NCBI GenBank assembly: GCA_022710485.1
Contig: JAKLGU010000006.1
Span: 92,895-156,894, forward strand
Source: Gemmatimonadota bacterium
Lineage (GTDB): Bacteria > Gemmatimonadota > Gemmatimonadetes > Gemmatimonadales > GWC2-71-9
Direction of reading: 5' to 3'
Length of the DNA: 64,000 nucleotides
Shown here: positions 35,185 to 46,635 of the stretch, in pieces
How positions within the stretch are numbered: position 1 is the first letter of the stretch
Layout of the letters: every line of letters starts with the position of its first letter
The notes under the pieces: generated by a model
The model's database searches: none
Seen by the model: the letters and a program-made list of their open reading frames with translations, nothing else
Told to the model about the DNA's origin: nothing
Program-made: the position numbers and the translations under genes

Positions 35185-36040
35185 CGGACCCCTCTCCCGG
35201 AAGGCGCCGGCCAAGGCGAACCTCTTCCTGCGCATCCTCGCGCGGGAGGCGTCGGGCTACCACTCCCTCGAGACCCTCTTCTGCCTGCTGGACCTTGCCG
35301 ACGATTTGACGGCGGAGCGGCGGCCCGGGGACCGCGTGACGATCAGCGTCGACGGCGCCGACGTCGGGCCCGCCGAGCAGAACCTCGCCGTGCGCGCGGC
35401 GGAGATGGTCCTGCAGGCGACCGGTCGGCGCTTCGGCGTCCACCTGATGCTGACGAAGCGAATCCCGGTGCAAGCCGGACTGGGCGGCGGGTCGAGCGAC
35501 GCGGCGGCCGCGCTGATCCTGGTCAACCAGCTGGCCGGCGGTCCGGTGCCCAGCCATGAATTACTTCAGTTCGCGGCGCGCCTCGGGAGCGACGTGCCCT
35601 TCTTCCTGAGCGAGGCGCGGCTGGCGCTCGCCTGGGGCCATGGGGAGCGGATGCTGCGGCTCCCGCCACTTCCCGCCGCGCCGGCCCTCCTGCTGGTACC
35701 CCCGGAGGGGATGCCGACCACGGAGGCGTACGCCTGGATCGACCAAGGGGGAGACTCCACGAAGCGGGGAGGTTTGGCCCTCGACCTCGACGCACTGCGG
35801 GGCTGGGGCGACGTCGCCCGGATGGCGGGAAACGACTTCGAGGCCGCCCTGTTTGCCCGGAAGCCCGGCCTCAAGACCGCGTTCGAGGCGCTGGCGGGCA
35901 CGCGCCCGCTGCTCTGCCGCCTGACCGGTTCCGGCTCGGCGTTCCTGGCCGTGTACCGGACGGCCGCCGATCGCACCGACGCGGCGATGATGCTCGGCCG
36001 AAAGCACGGCCGCCTGATCGAGGTGACGGCGGGCGGGTAG
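35177..36040 (+). CDS. ispE: 4-diphosphocytidyl-2-C-methyl-D-erythritol kinase
   Basis: IspE phosphorylates CDP-methylerythritol in the non-mevalonate isoprenoid pathway. The GHMP kinase signatures are KAPAKANLFLRIL near the start, the ATP loop PVQAGLGGGSSDAAAAL (residues about 97-112) and the late LTGSGSAFLAVY. The 287-residue length is typical. The GTG start lies inside the end of the previous gene, an eight-base overlap that suggests co-translation. Confidence 0.95.
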   Translation: MPDGPLSRKAPAKANLFLRILAREASGYHSLETLFCLLDLADDLTAERRPGDRVTISVDGADVGPAEQNLAVRAAEMVLQATGRRFGVHLMLTKRIPVQAGLGGGSSDAAAALILVNQLAGGPVPSHELLQFAARLGSDVPFFLSEARLALAWGHGERMLRLPPLPAAPALLLVPPEGMPTTEAYAWIDQGGDSTKRGGLALDLDALRGWGDVARMAGNDFEAALFARKPGLKTAFEALAGTRPLLCRLTGSGSAFLAVYRTAADRTDAAMMLGRKHGRLIEVTAGG

Positions 36041-36109
36041 CGGGGTGCCACGAGTGCCCCGGCCTCGGTCCTTTCTCCTTTGACTTCAATGCTTTACCTT
36101 TGAATCCAC

Positions 36110-36180
36110 TGGCCCTTCGTCCAATGGCAGGACAGCAGACTTTGGATCTGCGAATGGTGGTTCGAATCCACCAGGGCCAA
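36110..36180 (+). tRNA. tRNA-Gln (anticodon TTG)
   Basis: The 71-base cloverleaf has acceptor arms TGGCCCT/AGGGCCA, T-arm GGTGG-TTCGAAT-CCACC and discriminator A. The anticodon loop CTTTGGA places TTG at 36142-36144, reading CAA and CAG. No CCA is encoded. A -10-like TTACCT lies at 36094-36099. Confidence 0.95.
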
Positions 36181-36216
36181 TCCTCCCGCCGTCGGATCCT
36201 GTTGTCCCCGCGCGAG

Positions 36217-36246
36217 TTGACTCTCCCCGCGTTGCCCGGTTACATT
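36217..36246 (+). promoter_or_regulatory. Promoter of prs
   Basis: TTGACT at 36217-36222 is followed after 17-18 bases by TTACAT/TACATT at 36240-36246, ending about ten bases before the prs ATG at 36257. The short leader has only a weak GAGGG ribosome site. Confidence 0.6.
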
Positions 36247-36256
36247 TGAGGGCTCT

Positions 36257-37210
36257 ATGGCGCCGATTTCGCTCGAACGCAGCCACATTCTTCTCCTCAG
36301 CGGCACGGCTAACCGGCCGCTCGCAGAGGAAGTGGCACAGCATCTCGGTCAGCCGCTGTGCAAGGTGACCATCAAGCGGTTCGCCGACGGCGAGATCTTC
36401 GTCAAGATCGACGAGAACGTGCGCGGGCGGGATGTCTACATCATCCAGCCCACCAACCCGCCGGCGGACAACCTGATGGAGCTGCTGCTCCTGATGGACG
36501 CGGCGAAGCGGGCGAGCGCCGCGCGCGTCACCCCGGTCATCCCGTACTTCGGGTATGCCCGGCAGGACCGGAAGGACCAGCCGCGGGTGGCCATCAGCGC
36601 CCGGCTCGTCGCGAACATGGTGACGATGGCCGGGGCGTCGCGGGTGCTGGGGATGGACTTCCACCAGCATCAAATGCAGGGGTTCTTCGACCTGCCGGTG
36701 GACCACCTGTACGCGGCGCCGGCCATGGTGAACCACTTCCGGCAGAAGCGGCTCAAGGATCCGGTGGTGGTGGCGCCCGACGTCGGCTCGGCCAAGATGG
36801 CGCGCGGCTTCGCCAAGCGGCTCAACGCCACGCTCGCCATCATCGACAAGCGGCGGCCGTCGGCCAACATCGCCGAAGTCGTGAACGTCGTCGGCGAGGT
36901 AAAGGACCGGGACTGCGTCATCCCGGACGACATGATCGACACCGCGGGCACCATGTCGGAAGCGGTGCACGCGCTGAAGCGGCTCGGGGCCAACGACGTG
37001 TACTGCTGCGCGACGCACGCGCTGCTGTCCGGACCGGCCGTCGAGCGGCTGGCCGCGTCGCCGGTCAAGGAAGTGGTGGTCACCAACACGATCGCCATTC
37101 CGCCGGAGCGGCACTTCAAGCAATTGACCGTTCTCTCGATCGCCGGCCTCCTGGCCAAGGCGATCGGCTACACCCACAGCGACCAGTCGGTCAGCTCGCT
37201 GTTCGATTGA
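36257..37210 (+). CDS. prs: Ribose-phosphate pyrophosphokinase
   Basis: Prs makes PRPP from ribose 5-phosphate and ATP, feeding purine, pyrimidine, histidine and tryptophan synthesis. The 317-residue protein shows FADGEIFVKIDENVRGRDVYIIQ, the flexible loop FGYARQDRK, DFHQHQMQGFFDLPVDHLYAAP and the PRPP loop VIPDDMIDTAGTM. The catalytic Lys and Arg residues of the loop are present. Its own promoter precedes it; rplY follows after 40 bases, the usual prs-ctc order. Confidence 0.96.
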   Translation: MAPISLERSHILLLSGTANRPLAEEVAQHLGQPLCKVTIKRFADGEIFVKIDENVRGRDVYIIQPTNPPADNLMELLLLMDAAKRASAARVTPVIPYFGYARQDRKDQPRVAISARLVANMVTMAGASRVLGMDFHQHQMQGFFDLPVDHLYAAPAMVNHFRQKRLKDPVVVAPDVGSAKMARGFAKRLNATLAIIDKRRPSANIAEVVNVVGEVKDRDCVIPDDMIDTAGTMSEAVHALKRLGANDVYCCATHALLSGPAVERLAASPVKEVVVTNTIAIPPERHFKQLTVLSIAGLLAKAIGYTHSDQSVSSLFD

Positions 37211-37250
37211 CGGCGCCGCGTCGGCGTCCATTACCTCGAAGGATCGGACT

Positions 37251-37907
37251 ATGGCACAACAGGTGAATCTCGCGGCGGCCTCCCGCTCTCAGACCGGCAC
37301 CGGCGCCGCTCGCGCCCTCCGCCGCTCGGGCCAGGTGCCCGCGGTCATTTACGGGCACGGACGCGAGCCCGAGCCGCTCGCCATCGACGCGGGCGCCCTC
37401 TCCCGGCTCCTGCCGTCCATGACGGGCAGCACGATCCTCGACGTCACCGTCGACGGGCGCGCGCCGATCAAGGCCCTGCTCCGCGATATCCAGCGGCATG
37501 CGCTGCGCTCCTCGACCATCGTGCATCTCGACCTCTACGAGATCCACGCCGACGAGGAAGTGGACGTGCGGGTGGCGGTCCACCTCAACGGCATCCCCGA
37601 CGGCGTCCGGAACTTCGGCGGCGTGCTCGACTTCGTGCACCGCGACATCGAGATCCGGGTCCTCCCGGGCGACATCCCGGCCAGCATCGACGTGGACGTC
37701 ACCAACCTGGCCATCGGGCACTCGATCTTCGTTCGGGACCTGGTCCTGGCCAAGGGCGAAATCCTTGACGACCCGAACGTCCCGGTCTGCACGGTCGTGG
37801 CGCCGCGCACGGAAGAAGTCGCGGCCCCGGTCGCCGAGGTGGCGTCGACCGAGCCCGAGCTGATCCGCAAGCCGAAGGCCGAGGACGGCGACGACGACAA
37901 GGAGTGA
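37251..37907 (+). CDS. rplY: 50S ribosomal protein L25 (general stress type, Ctc)
   Basis: This 218-residue protein is the longer, two-domain L25/TL5/CTC form that binds 5S rRNA. The N-terminal domain shows SRSQTGTGAARALRRSGQVPAVIYGHG and SSTIVHLDLYEIH. The C-terminal TL5-type beta domain shows VAVHLNGIPDGVRNFGGVLDF and SIDVDVTNLAIGHSIFVRDL. The acidic tail ends in DDDKE. An AAGGAG at its end acts as the ribosome site for pth. Confidence 0.95.
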   Translation: MAQQVNLAAASRSQTGTGAARALRRSGQVPAVIYGHGREPEPLAIDAGALSRLLPSMTGSTILDVTVDGRAPIKALLRDIQRHALRSSTIVHLDLYEIHADEEVDVRVAVHLNGIPDGVRNFGGVLDFVHRDIEIRVLPGDIPASIDVDVTNLAIGHSIFVRDLVLAKGEILDDPNVPVCTVVAPRTEEVAAPVAEVASTEPELIRKPKAEDGDDDKE

Positions 37908-37911
37908 CGCC

Positions 37912-38481
37912 CTGCGCGCCATTCTTGGACTCGGGAACCCGGGCCCCGAATACGAACGGACCCGGCACAACGCAGGGTTCGTCCTCGCCGACCACCTGGC
38001 GAAGCGCTGGGGCTTCGGGGCGTTTCGGCGGGCGGAACGGGCCCGCGAAGCGAGCGGTCGACGCGACGGGACGGACGTCCGGCTGATCAAGCCGACGACC
38101 TACATGAATCGGAGCGGGGCGGCACTCGCCCCGCTCCGTTCGTTTCCGGGATTCGATCCCGCGCAAGACCTACTCGTGCTGGTGGACGACGTGGCGCTTC
38201 CCGCCGGCCGGTTCCGGCTGCGGGGTGCCGGGAGCGCCGGCGGGCATAACGGGCTGAAGAGTGTGGAAGGGGCGCTGATGCGCCAGGACTACGCCCGCCT
38301 CCGGATCGGGGTCGGTCCCGTCCCCCCCGGCGACCGGGACCTGGCCGACTTCGTGCTCGACGCGTTTGCCCCCGAGGAGTGGGAGGCGCTCACAGGGCTG
38401 CTGGATCCGATGGCGGACGCCGTCGAATGCTGGCTGGCGGAGGGCATCGAGCCGGCCATGAACCGATATAACGGAGGCTGA
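37912..38481 (+). CDS. pth: Peptidyl-tRNA hydrolase (CTG start)
   Basis: Pth releases peptides from peptidyl-tRNAs that drop off ribosomes. Motifs are ILGLGNPGPEYERTRHNAG with catalytic His19, KPTTYMNRSG, LVDDVALPAGRFRLR and GSAGGHNGLKS. No ATG, GTG or TTG is available before the conserved start; a CTG at 37912 lies exactly seven bases after AAGGAG at the end of rplY and gives a typical 189 residues. The first ATG in frame would remove the whole catalytic His region. The stop abuts the hppA start. Confidence 0.93.
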   Translation: MRAILGLGNPGPEYERTRHNAGFVLADHLAKRWGFGAFRRAERAREASGRRDGTDVRLIKPTTYMNRSGAALAPLRSFPGFDPAQDLLVLVDDVALPAGRFRLRGAGSAGGHNGLKSVEGALMRQDYARLRIGVGPVPPGDRDLADFVLDAFAPEEWEALTGLLDPMADAVECWLAEGIEPAMNRYNGG

Positions 38482-40532
<2,051 letters not shown>

Positions 40533-40533
<1 letters not shown>

Positions 40534-40666
40534 GCGGGGAAGCGGGGAAGCGGGGAAGCGGGGAAGCGGGGCAAGGATTTGATATTTGCACGAGCAATTG
40601 CAAGGGGCAACCAATCGCTGGTTGCCCCTTGTCATTCCTACCTCCCCGCGTCCCCGCTTCCCCGCC
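40533..40666. repeat. Nested inverted repeat of GGGGAAGC units
   Basis: A tandem octamer repeat (AAGCGGGG, about four copies, 40533-40575) is matched 88 bases later by its complement (40644-40666): 23 bases pair with one mismatch. The repeat encloses the terminator hairpin at 40601-40631, between two convergent genes. Confidence 0.6.
40601..40631. terminator. Bidirectional terminator between hppA and korB
   Basis: A perfect 13-bp stem (40601-40613 with 40619-40631) has a five-base loop. It sits between converging hppA (+) and the oxidoreductase beta gene (-), 67 and 36 bases from their ends respectively. A short T/A mix follows on the + side. Confidence 0.65.
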
Positions 40667-41671
40667 CTATACTGTCCAAGTCTTCCCCTGCTTGAGCAGC
40701 GCAACGATGTCGCCCGAGCCCTTCGCGGGCTGGTTGAACACCGCGGTCGTGAAGTCCTGCACCGGGGCGCAGTAGAGGACGCCGAGGGCCACGGGGCCCG
40801 GCGGCTCCAGCGCCGCCAGCATCCCCGCCAGCGCGCGGTTGGTCTCGTCGTGCACCACGATGTCCTCCATCGTCACCCCGTCCTGGCCCAGCGTCACCAC
40901 CTCGAGCGCGAGCGCGGCGGGGTCGAGCCGCAGCCCCTGCTGGCGGTTCTTGCCGAAAAGCAGCGGCTTGCCGTGCTCGACGTGCAGCTGCCGCTCCTCC
41001 GCCACCGCCTTCTCGGTGAACTCGTCGAAGACGCCGTCGTTGAAGACCAGGCAGTTCTGGAACACCTCGACGAAGGACGCGCCCCGGTGGGCGTGGGCCC
41101 GCTTCAGGACCTCGACCAGCGGCCCCTGCTGGGTGTCGATGCCGCGCGCGACGAACCTGCCGCCGGCGCCGAGGGCAAACGTGGCGGCGGAGAGCGGGCG
41201 TTCGAGCGAGCCCAGCGGCGAGGTGGGGCTCACCGTGCCCTGACGGGAGGTCGGGGAGTACTGCCCCTTGGTGAGCCCGTAGATCTCGTTGTTGAAGAGC
41301 ACGATCTGCAGGTCCACGTTTCGCCGAAGGACGTGGAGCATGTGATTGCCCCCGATGGACAGGCCGTCCCCGTCGCCGGTCATGACCCAGACATCGAGCG
41401 CCGGGTTGGCCAGCTTGACGCCGGTGGCCACGGCGGGCGCCCGGCCGTGCACGGTGTGGAAACCGTAGGTCGAGACGTAATACGGGAAGCGGGATGAGCA
41501 CCCGATCCCGGAGACGAAGACCGTGTTCTCGCGGCTCGCGCCGATGTCGGCCAGCACCTTCTGGACGGCCTTGAGGATGGCGTAGTCGCCGCAGCCGGGG
41601 CACCACCGGACCTCCTGGTCCGAGGCGAAGTCCTTGGGCTGCATCTTGACCGGCGCGGTGGTGGCGGTCAT
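40667..41671 (-). CDS. korB: 2-oxoacid:ferredoxin oxidoreductase, beta subunit
   Basis: This 334-residue subunit binds thiamine diphosphate in an enzyme that oxidises 2-oxoglutarate or pyruvate to acyl-CoA with ferredoxin. The TPP motif is GDGDGLSIGG..NN (MTGDGDGLSIGGNHMLHVL then LFNNEIYGLTKGQYSPTS). Cysteines in WCPGCGDY, GIGCSSRFPYY and VFQNCLVFND fit a 4Fe-4S cluster. The GLTKGQ..TS block favours the 2-oxoglutarate type. ATG at 41671 overlaps the alpha stop (ATGA). The symbol is by best match. Confidence 0.9.
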   Translation of the reverse strand: MTATTAPVKMQPKDFASDQEVRWCPGCGDYAILKAVQKVLADIGASRENTVFVSGIGCSSRFPYYVSTYGFHTVHGRAPAVATGVKLANPALDVWVMTGDGDGLSIGGNHMLHVLRRNVDLQIVLFNNEIYGLTKGQYSPTSRQGTVSPTSPLGSLERPLSAATFALGAGGRFVARGIDTQQGPLVEVLKRAHAHRGASFVEVFQNCLVFNDGVFDEFTEKAVAEERQLHVEHGKPLLFGKNRQQGLRLDPAALALEVVTLGQDGVTMEDIVVHDETNRALAGMLAALEPPGPVALGVLYCAPVQDFTTAVFNQPAKGSGDIVALLKQGKTWTV

Positions 41672-43569
41672 GCGGCACCTCCCTTTCCGTTCCCGCTGGT
41701 TCGTTCGCGGATGGCGTCGAGCACGGTCGACACCTTGAACGGCTTCCCGTTCACTTGGCTGAATCGCTCCGCCGGCACCAGGTACGCGGCCCGGAGCAGC
41801 ATCACGAGCTGTCCGTTGTTCATTTCCGGCACGATGACCCGGTCGAACCGCTTCAGCAGGTCGCCGAGGTTGCGGGGGAACGGCGAGATGTACCGCAAGT
41901 GGATATGCGATACCCGGCGCCCCTCCGCCCGGGCCCGCTGCACCGCCATGTGAATCGGCCCAAACGTCGAGCCCCAGCCGACCACGGCCAGCTCCCCGCG
42001 GTCCTCGCCCTGCGACACCTCCTGCTCCGGAATGTCCGCCGCGATGCCGGCGATCTTGGCGGCCCGCAGCTCCGTCATGGTGGCGTGGTTGTCCGGGTCG
42101 TAGGAGATGTTGCCCGAGGTGGCGCTCCGCTCGATGCCGCCGATCCGGTGCTCCAGGCCGGGCGTGCCCGGACGGGCCCACACCCGCGCCAGCGTGGCCG
42201 GGTTGCGCAGGAACGGCTGGAACCCCTCCGGGTCGGTGCGGAACTGCACCGGGAACGTCGGCAGCGACGCCGGATCGGGGATCTTCCACGGCTCGGCGGC
42301 GTTGGCAAGGTACCCGTCCGTCAGGAGAAACACCGGCGTCATGTACTTGGTCGCGAGGCGGACCGCCTCGATGGCCACGTCGAAACAATCCGACGGCGTC
42401 GAGGCGGAGATGACCGCGAGCGGGGCGTCCCCGTTGCGGCCCAGCACGGCCTGGAAGAGGTCGGATTGCTCGGTCTTGGTCGGCAGGCCGGTGGACGGCC
42501 CGGCGCGCTGGGAGTCCACGATGATGAGCGGCAGTTCCGTCGCGATGGCGAGCCCCATCGCCTCGGTCTTGAGCGCGATGCCCGGACCCGACGAGGAGGT
42601 GACGCCCAGCGAGCCGGCGAAGGAGGCGCCGATGGCGGCGCAGATGGCCGCGATCTCGTCCTCGGCCTGGAAGGTCACGACGCCGTGGGCCCGGAGCCCC
42701 GTCAGGACCTGAAGGACCGGCGAGGCGGGCGTGATCGGATACCCGGCGAAGACCATCCGCTCGAGCCCCGCCGCCTTGAGCCCGGCCACCAGCCCCCAGG
42801 CGATGGCTTCCGTGCCGCTGACTGTCCGGTACGTGCCGCGTTCCGCCGGGGCCGCCCCGATCGACACAGGGCGGAGTTCGCCGGACAGCTCCGCCGTCTC
42901 CCCGAAGGCGTGCCCGGCGTTCAGCACCGCCACGTTCGCGTTGGCGATGGCGGGCTCGTCGCTGAACTTCTTCAGGAGCCAGTCGGTGGTGACCTGGCGG
43001 TCCCGGCCGTACATCCAGAGCACCAGGCCGAGCGCCCACATGTTGCGCGATCGGGCGGTCTGCTTGGACGTGAGGCCGAGTCCGGCGACGGCGGCCTCGG
43101 TCAGCTTGCCGATGTCGATCGGGAGGACCCGGAACTCCGACAGGCTCCCGTTCTCGAGCGGGTTGGCGGCGTAGCCCGCCTTGAGGAGGTTTCGCTCGGT
43201 GAACGCCCCGGTGTCCACGATGACGGTACCGCCGGGCCGGAGGTCCTTGATGTTGGTCGTGAGCGCCGCCGGGTTCATTGCGACGAGCACGTCGAGCTCG
43301 TCGCCCGCCGTGGCCACCTCGGCAGAGCCGAAGTGAATCTGGAACGCCGACACGCCGAAGGTCGTGCCGACCGGCGCGCGGATTTCCGCGGGAAAGTCCG
43401 GGAAGGTGGCGAGGTCGCTGCCGGCCAGCGCCGTTTCCATGGTGAAGCGGGACCCGGTGATCTGCATGCCGTCGCCGGAATCACCGGCGAACCGGACCAC
43501 GGCCCGTTCGCGGACATCGGGTAGTGCGGCGGACTTGGCCGCGCCAGGGACGACAGAAGATGGTGACAT
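41668..43569 (-). CDS. korA: 2-oxoacid:ferredoxin oxidoreductase, fused gamma-alpha subunit
   Basis: The 633-residue protein joins an N-terminal gamma domain (VRFAGDSGDGMQITGSRFTMETAL, about 25-200) and the alpha domain (GTEAIAWGLVAGLKAAG, then FAGYPITPASPVLQVL, SSSGPGIALKTEAMGLA and QRAGPSTGLPTKTEQSDL). The last block is a signature of KorA. It pairs with the beta gene as the usual two-subunit form. ATG 43569 is chosen over the long upstream frame that overlaps ychF. A TACAAT at 43608-43613 (minus) may be its -10. A ferredoxin gene is not adjacent. Confidence 0.92.
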   Translation of the reverse strand: MSPSSVVPGAAKSAALPDVRERAVVRFAGDSGDGMQITGSRFTMETALAGSDLATFPDFPAEIRAPVGTTFGVSAFQIHFGSAEVATAGDELDVLVAMNPAALTTNIKDLRPGGTVIVDTGAFTERNLLKAGYAANPLENGSLSEFRVLPIDIGKLTEAAVAGLGLTSKQTARSRNMWALGLVLWMYGRDRQVTTDWLLKKFSDEPAIANANVAVLNAGHAFGETAELSGELRPVSIGAAPAERGTYRTVSGTEAIAWGLVAGLKAAGLERMVFAGYPITPASPVLQVLTGLRAHGVVTFQAEDEIAAICAAIGASFAGSLGVTSSSGPGIALKTEAMGLAIATELPLIIVDSQRAGPSTGLPTKTEQSDLFQAVLGRNGDAPLAVISASTPSDCFDVAIEAVRLATKYMTPVFLLTDGYLANAAEPWKIPDPASLPTFPVQFRTDPEGFQPFLRNPATLARVWARPGTPGLEHRIGGIERSATSGNISYDPDNHATMTELRAAKIAGIAADIPEQEVSQGEDRGELAVVGWGSTFGPIHMAVQRARAEGRRVSHIHLRYISPFPRNLGDLLKRFDRVIVPEMNNGQLVMLLRAAYLVPAERFSQVNGKPFKVSTVLDAIRERTSGNGKGGAA

Positions 43570-43680
43570 GAGGAACCGCCTTGCGTGGGAAATTCGACAG
43601 CCCCCGAATTGTATCCACGGGGTGCGGCGGCGCGCCAGCGCCCCGCTTCCATTGCAGGCCCGCTCTGGCGATAATTCCGC

Positions 43681-44778
<1,098 letters not shown>

Positions 44779-44790
44779 GAGAGTGCATAC

Positions 44791-45507
44791 ATGGCTAATC
44801 CCTTCGGCGCCGCACAAGGGCGCACCGGGTTCGTCTCTGATGTGGACAGCGCGCGGATCGCGACCTTCCTGCGCGGCGTCTACTGGTGGATGTTCGGCGG
44901 TCTGGCCGTCACCGCCGTGGTGGCGCTCGCGGTGGCGAGCTCCCCGGCGGCGGTCAGCACGCTGGTCGGCAGCAAGGTGCTGTTCTTCGGGCTGATCATC
45001 GCCCAGCTCGGCTTGGTAGTGTACCTCTCGGCCCGGGTGGCCAAGATGGCGCCGGCCACGGCGGGCACGCTGTTCCTGGCTTATTCGGCGCTTACCGGCG
45101 TAACGTTCTCACTGATCCTGCTCGCCTACACCGGCGCCTCGGTCGCCAACACCTTCTTCATCACGGCCGGGATGTTCGGCGCGCTGGCGGTCTATGGCAG
45201 CGTCACCAAGCGCGACCTGACCGGCATGGGCCGATTCATGTTCATGGGGCTCGTCGGGCTGGTCCTCGCGAGCGTCGTGGGCATCTTCTGGCAGAACGAT
45301 GCGATGCAGTTCGTGATGGGCGTGGTTGGGGTCCTGGTGTTCTCGGGGCTCATCGCCTACGACACGCAGCGGCTCCGGGCGATGGCGCTGGAAGTCTCGG
45401 GCGATCAGGTGGGTTCGTACGCCATCGTCGGGGCGCTCAGTCTCTACCTCGACTTCATCAACCTGTTCATTTCCCTGCTCCGCCTGTTCGGCGACCGCAG
45501 GAACTGA
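44791..45507 (+). CDS. Bax inhibitor-1/YccA-family membrane protein
   Basis: The 238 residues form seven hydrophobic helices. SALTGVTFSLILLAYTGASVANTFFITAGMFG and GSVTKRDLTGMGRFMFMGLVGLVLASVVGIF match the BI-1 (UPF0005) core, and the C-terminal segment SLYLDFINLFISLLRLFGDRR is the family signature. Members act as Ca2+-leak channels or protease-interacting proteins; the role here is unproved. GGAG precedes the ATG. It converges on the MOSC gene within seven bases. Confidence 0.92.
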   Translation: MANPFGAAQGRTGFVSDVDSARIATFLRGVYWWMFGGLAVTAVVALAVASSPAAVSTLVGSKVLFFGLIIAQLGLVVYLSARVAKMAPATAGTLFLAYSALTGVTFSLILLAYTGASVANTFFITAGMFGALAVYGSVTKRDLTGMGRFMFMGLVGLVLASVVGIFWQNDAMQFVMGVVGVLVFSGLIAYDTQRLRAMALEVSGDQVGSYAIVGALSLYLDFINLFISLLRLFGDRRN

Positions 45508-45513
45508 AGGGCC

Positions 45514-46173
45514 TCAGCGGGACGGCGCGGCAGCCAACAAGGTGCCGCGCCAGCTCTCGCTCAGCGCCGGGCAGGCCGCGAGCCGCTCGCAATCTTCCCG
45601 CCGGCGGGCCCGCTCCACCATCAACTCCGACGCCACGCGCACCGGCCACTGCGGATACGGCCGGTCGGCGAGCGTGGCCGGCATCCCGGCCTCGACCCAC
45701 CCCTCCGTCACGACCCGCAGGTACCACCCGGTGCGCTGGTGCGCCTGCACCAGCTTGACCATGTCCTTCCGGTGGAACCGGCGGTTCAGGGTGGCGCAAG
45801 GCTGGCGGGGCTGGGTCACCTCGAACCGCGCCTGTCCGATGGCCATCCGATCGCCGATGCAGACCACCTGCTCGTCCGCGCCGTCGATGGTCAGGTTCTC
45901 GCCGAACCACCCTGGTCCCACCTCCGGGCGCCCGAGGAGTTCCCGCCACGCGGCGTAGTGCCGATACCCGTAGGCGAGGACCGCCTTGTCCGGCCCGCCG
46001 TGCACCCGGCGGTCGGCCTGCATGTCGCCGGCCACCCCCAGCCGGCCGATCCAGACGGCGCCCGCCAGCGGCTGCTTGGCGATGGCGCTGGTCCAGGGAC
46101 GGTCGAGCGGATCTTCGGCACCGTCGGCCCCGTAGGCGCGCGGCACCCCGACTTGAATCGAGCGAAGGATCAT
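45514..46173 (-). CDS. MOSC-domain protein (YiiM-like)
   Basis: The 219-residue protein matches YiiM-type MOSC proteins: GVAGDMQADRRVHGGPDKAVLAYGYRHYAAWRELLG, GPGWFGENLTIDG, IGDRMAIGQARFEVTQPRQPCATLNRRF with the conserved Cys, and HQRTGWYLRVVTEGWVEAG. MOSC domains transfer sulfur or reduce N-hydroxylated compounds with a molybdenum cofactor. No ribosome site precedes its ATG; a -10 hexamer TATCTT ends six bases upstream, so the message is probably leaderless. Confidence 0.9.
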   Translation of the reverse strand: MILRSIQVGVPRAYGADGAEDPLDRPWTSAIAKQPLAGAVWIGRLGVAGDMQADRRVHGGPDKAVLAYGYRHYAAWRELLGRPEVGPGWFGENLTIDGADEQVVCIGDRMAIGQARFEVTQPRQPCATLNRRFHRKDMVKLVQAHQRTGWYLRVVTEGWVEAGMPATLADRPYPQWPVRVASELMVERARRREDCERLAACPALSESWRGTLLAAAPSR

Positions 46174-46179
46174 AGGCGG

Positions 46180-46207
46180 AAGATAAGGTGCCCGCCCTTT
46201 GACTCAA
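46180..46207 (-). promoter_or_regulatory. Promoter of the MOSC gene (leaderless)
   Basis: On the minus strand TTGAGT (46207-46202) is followed after 16 bases by TATCTT (46185-46180). The -10 ends six bases before the ATG at 46173, so transcription should start at or next to the start codon. The -35 overlaps that of rpsF. Confidence 0.55.
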
Positions 46208-46227
46208 GTCCGCATCCCGACTATACT
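46199..46227 (+). promoter_or_regulatory. Promoter of the rpsF operon
   Basis: TTGACT (46199-46204), a 17-base spacer and TATACT (46222-46227) form a near-consensus sigma-70 promoter with a 60-base leader before rpsF. Its -35 shares the TTGACTCAA core with the divergent MOSC promoter. Confidence 0.75.
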
Positions 46228-46293
46228 TCCCCGCTCACAATACTCCTCCTCGGCCCCACACCGGGCCGGGGCAACTGTCCAAAGGAAGGTGTC

Positions 46294-46635
46294 ATGACCC
46301 GTCAGTACGAAGCGGTCTATATCTTCGATTCCGCCCTCGAAGAGGCCGCAATCAACGAGCGACTCGAGCGCTTTCACGCGCTCCTCGCCCAGCCCGACGC
46401 CGAGGCGCCGCAACTGTCCCACTGGGGCAAGCGCACTCTCGCCTACCCGATCAATCGCCACGAAACCGGTTACTACGTCATCGCCAAGCTGGAGACCTCT
46501 CCGGCGGCGCTGCCCGAGTTCGAGCGCGCCGTCAAGCTCGACGAAGGCGTCCTGCGCTTCCTGATCGTGGTCAACGACGGGCCCCAGCCGGTGCCCGCCA
46601 ACGCCGAAAAGGGCGACGGGGAGGACGACGAATGA
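46294..46635 (+). CDS. rpsF: 30S ribosomal protein S6
   Basis: The 113-residue S6 sits in the 30S platform and pairs with S18. RQYEAVYIFDSALEEAAINERLERFHALL and HWGKRTLAYPINRHETGYYVIAKLE are the family core, ending in LRFLIVVNDGPQ and an acidic tail. ATG 46294 follows AAAGGAAGG; the long frame upstream is a shadow. The order rpsF-rpsR-(membrane gene)-rplI is the standard S6 operon with a DUF2232 gene in place of ssb. Confidence 0.97.
   Translation: MTRQYEAVYIFDSALEEAAINERLERFHALLAQPDAEAPQLSHWGKRTLAYPINRHETGYYVIAKLETSPAALPEFERAVKLDEGVLRFLIVVNDGPQPVPANAEKGDGEDDE

Noticed and set aside
36080..36110. TTGACT upstream of tRNA-Gln as its -35
   Set aside because: No -10 at acceptable spacing: TTACCT is only eight bases away, and 17 bases downstream there is no hexamer match.
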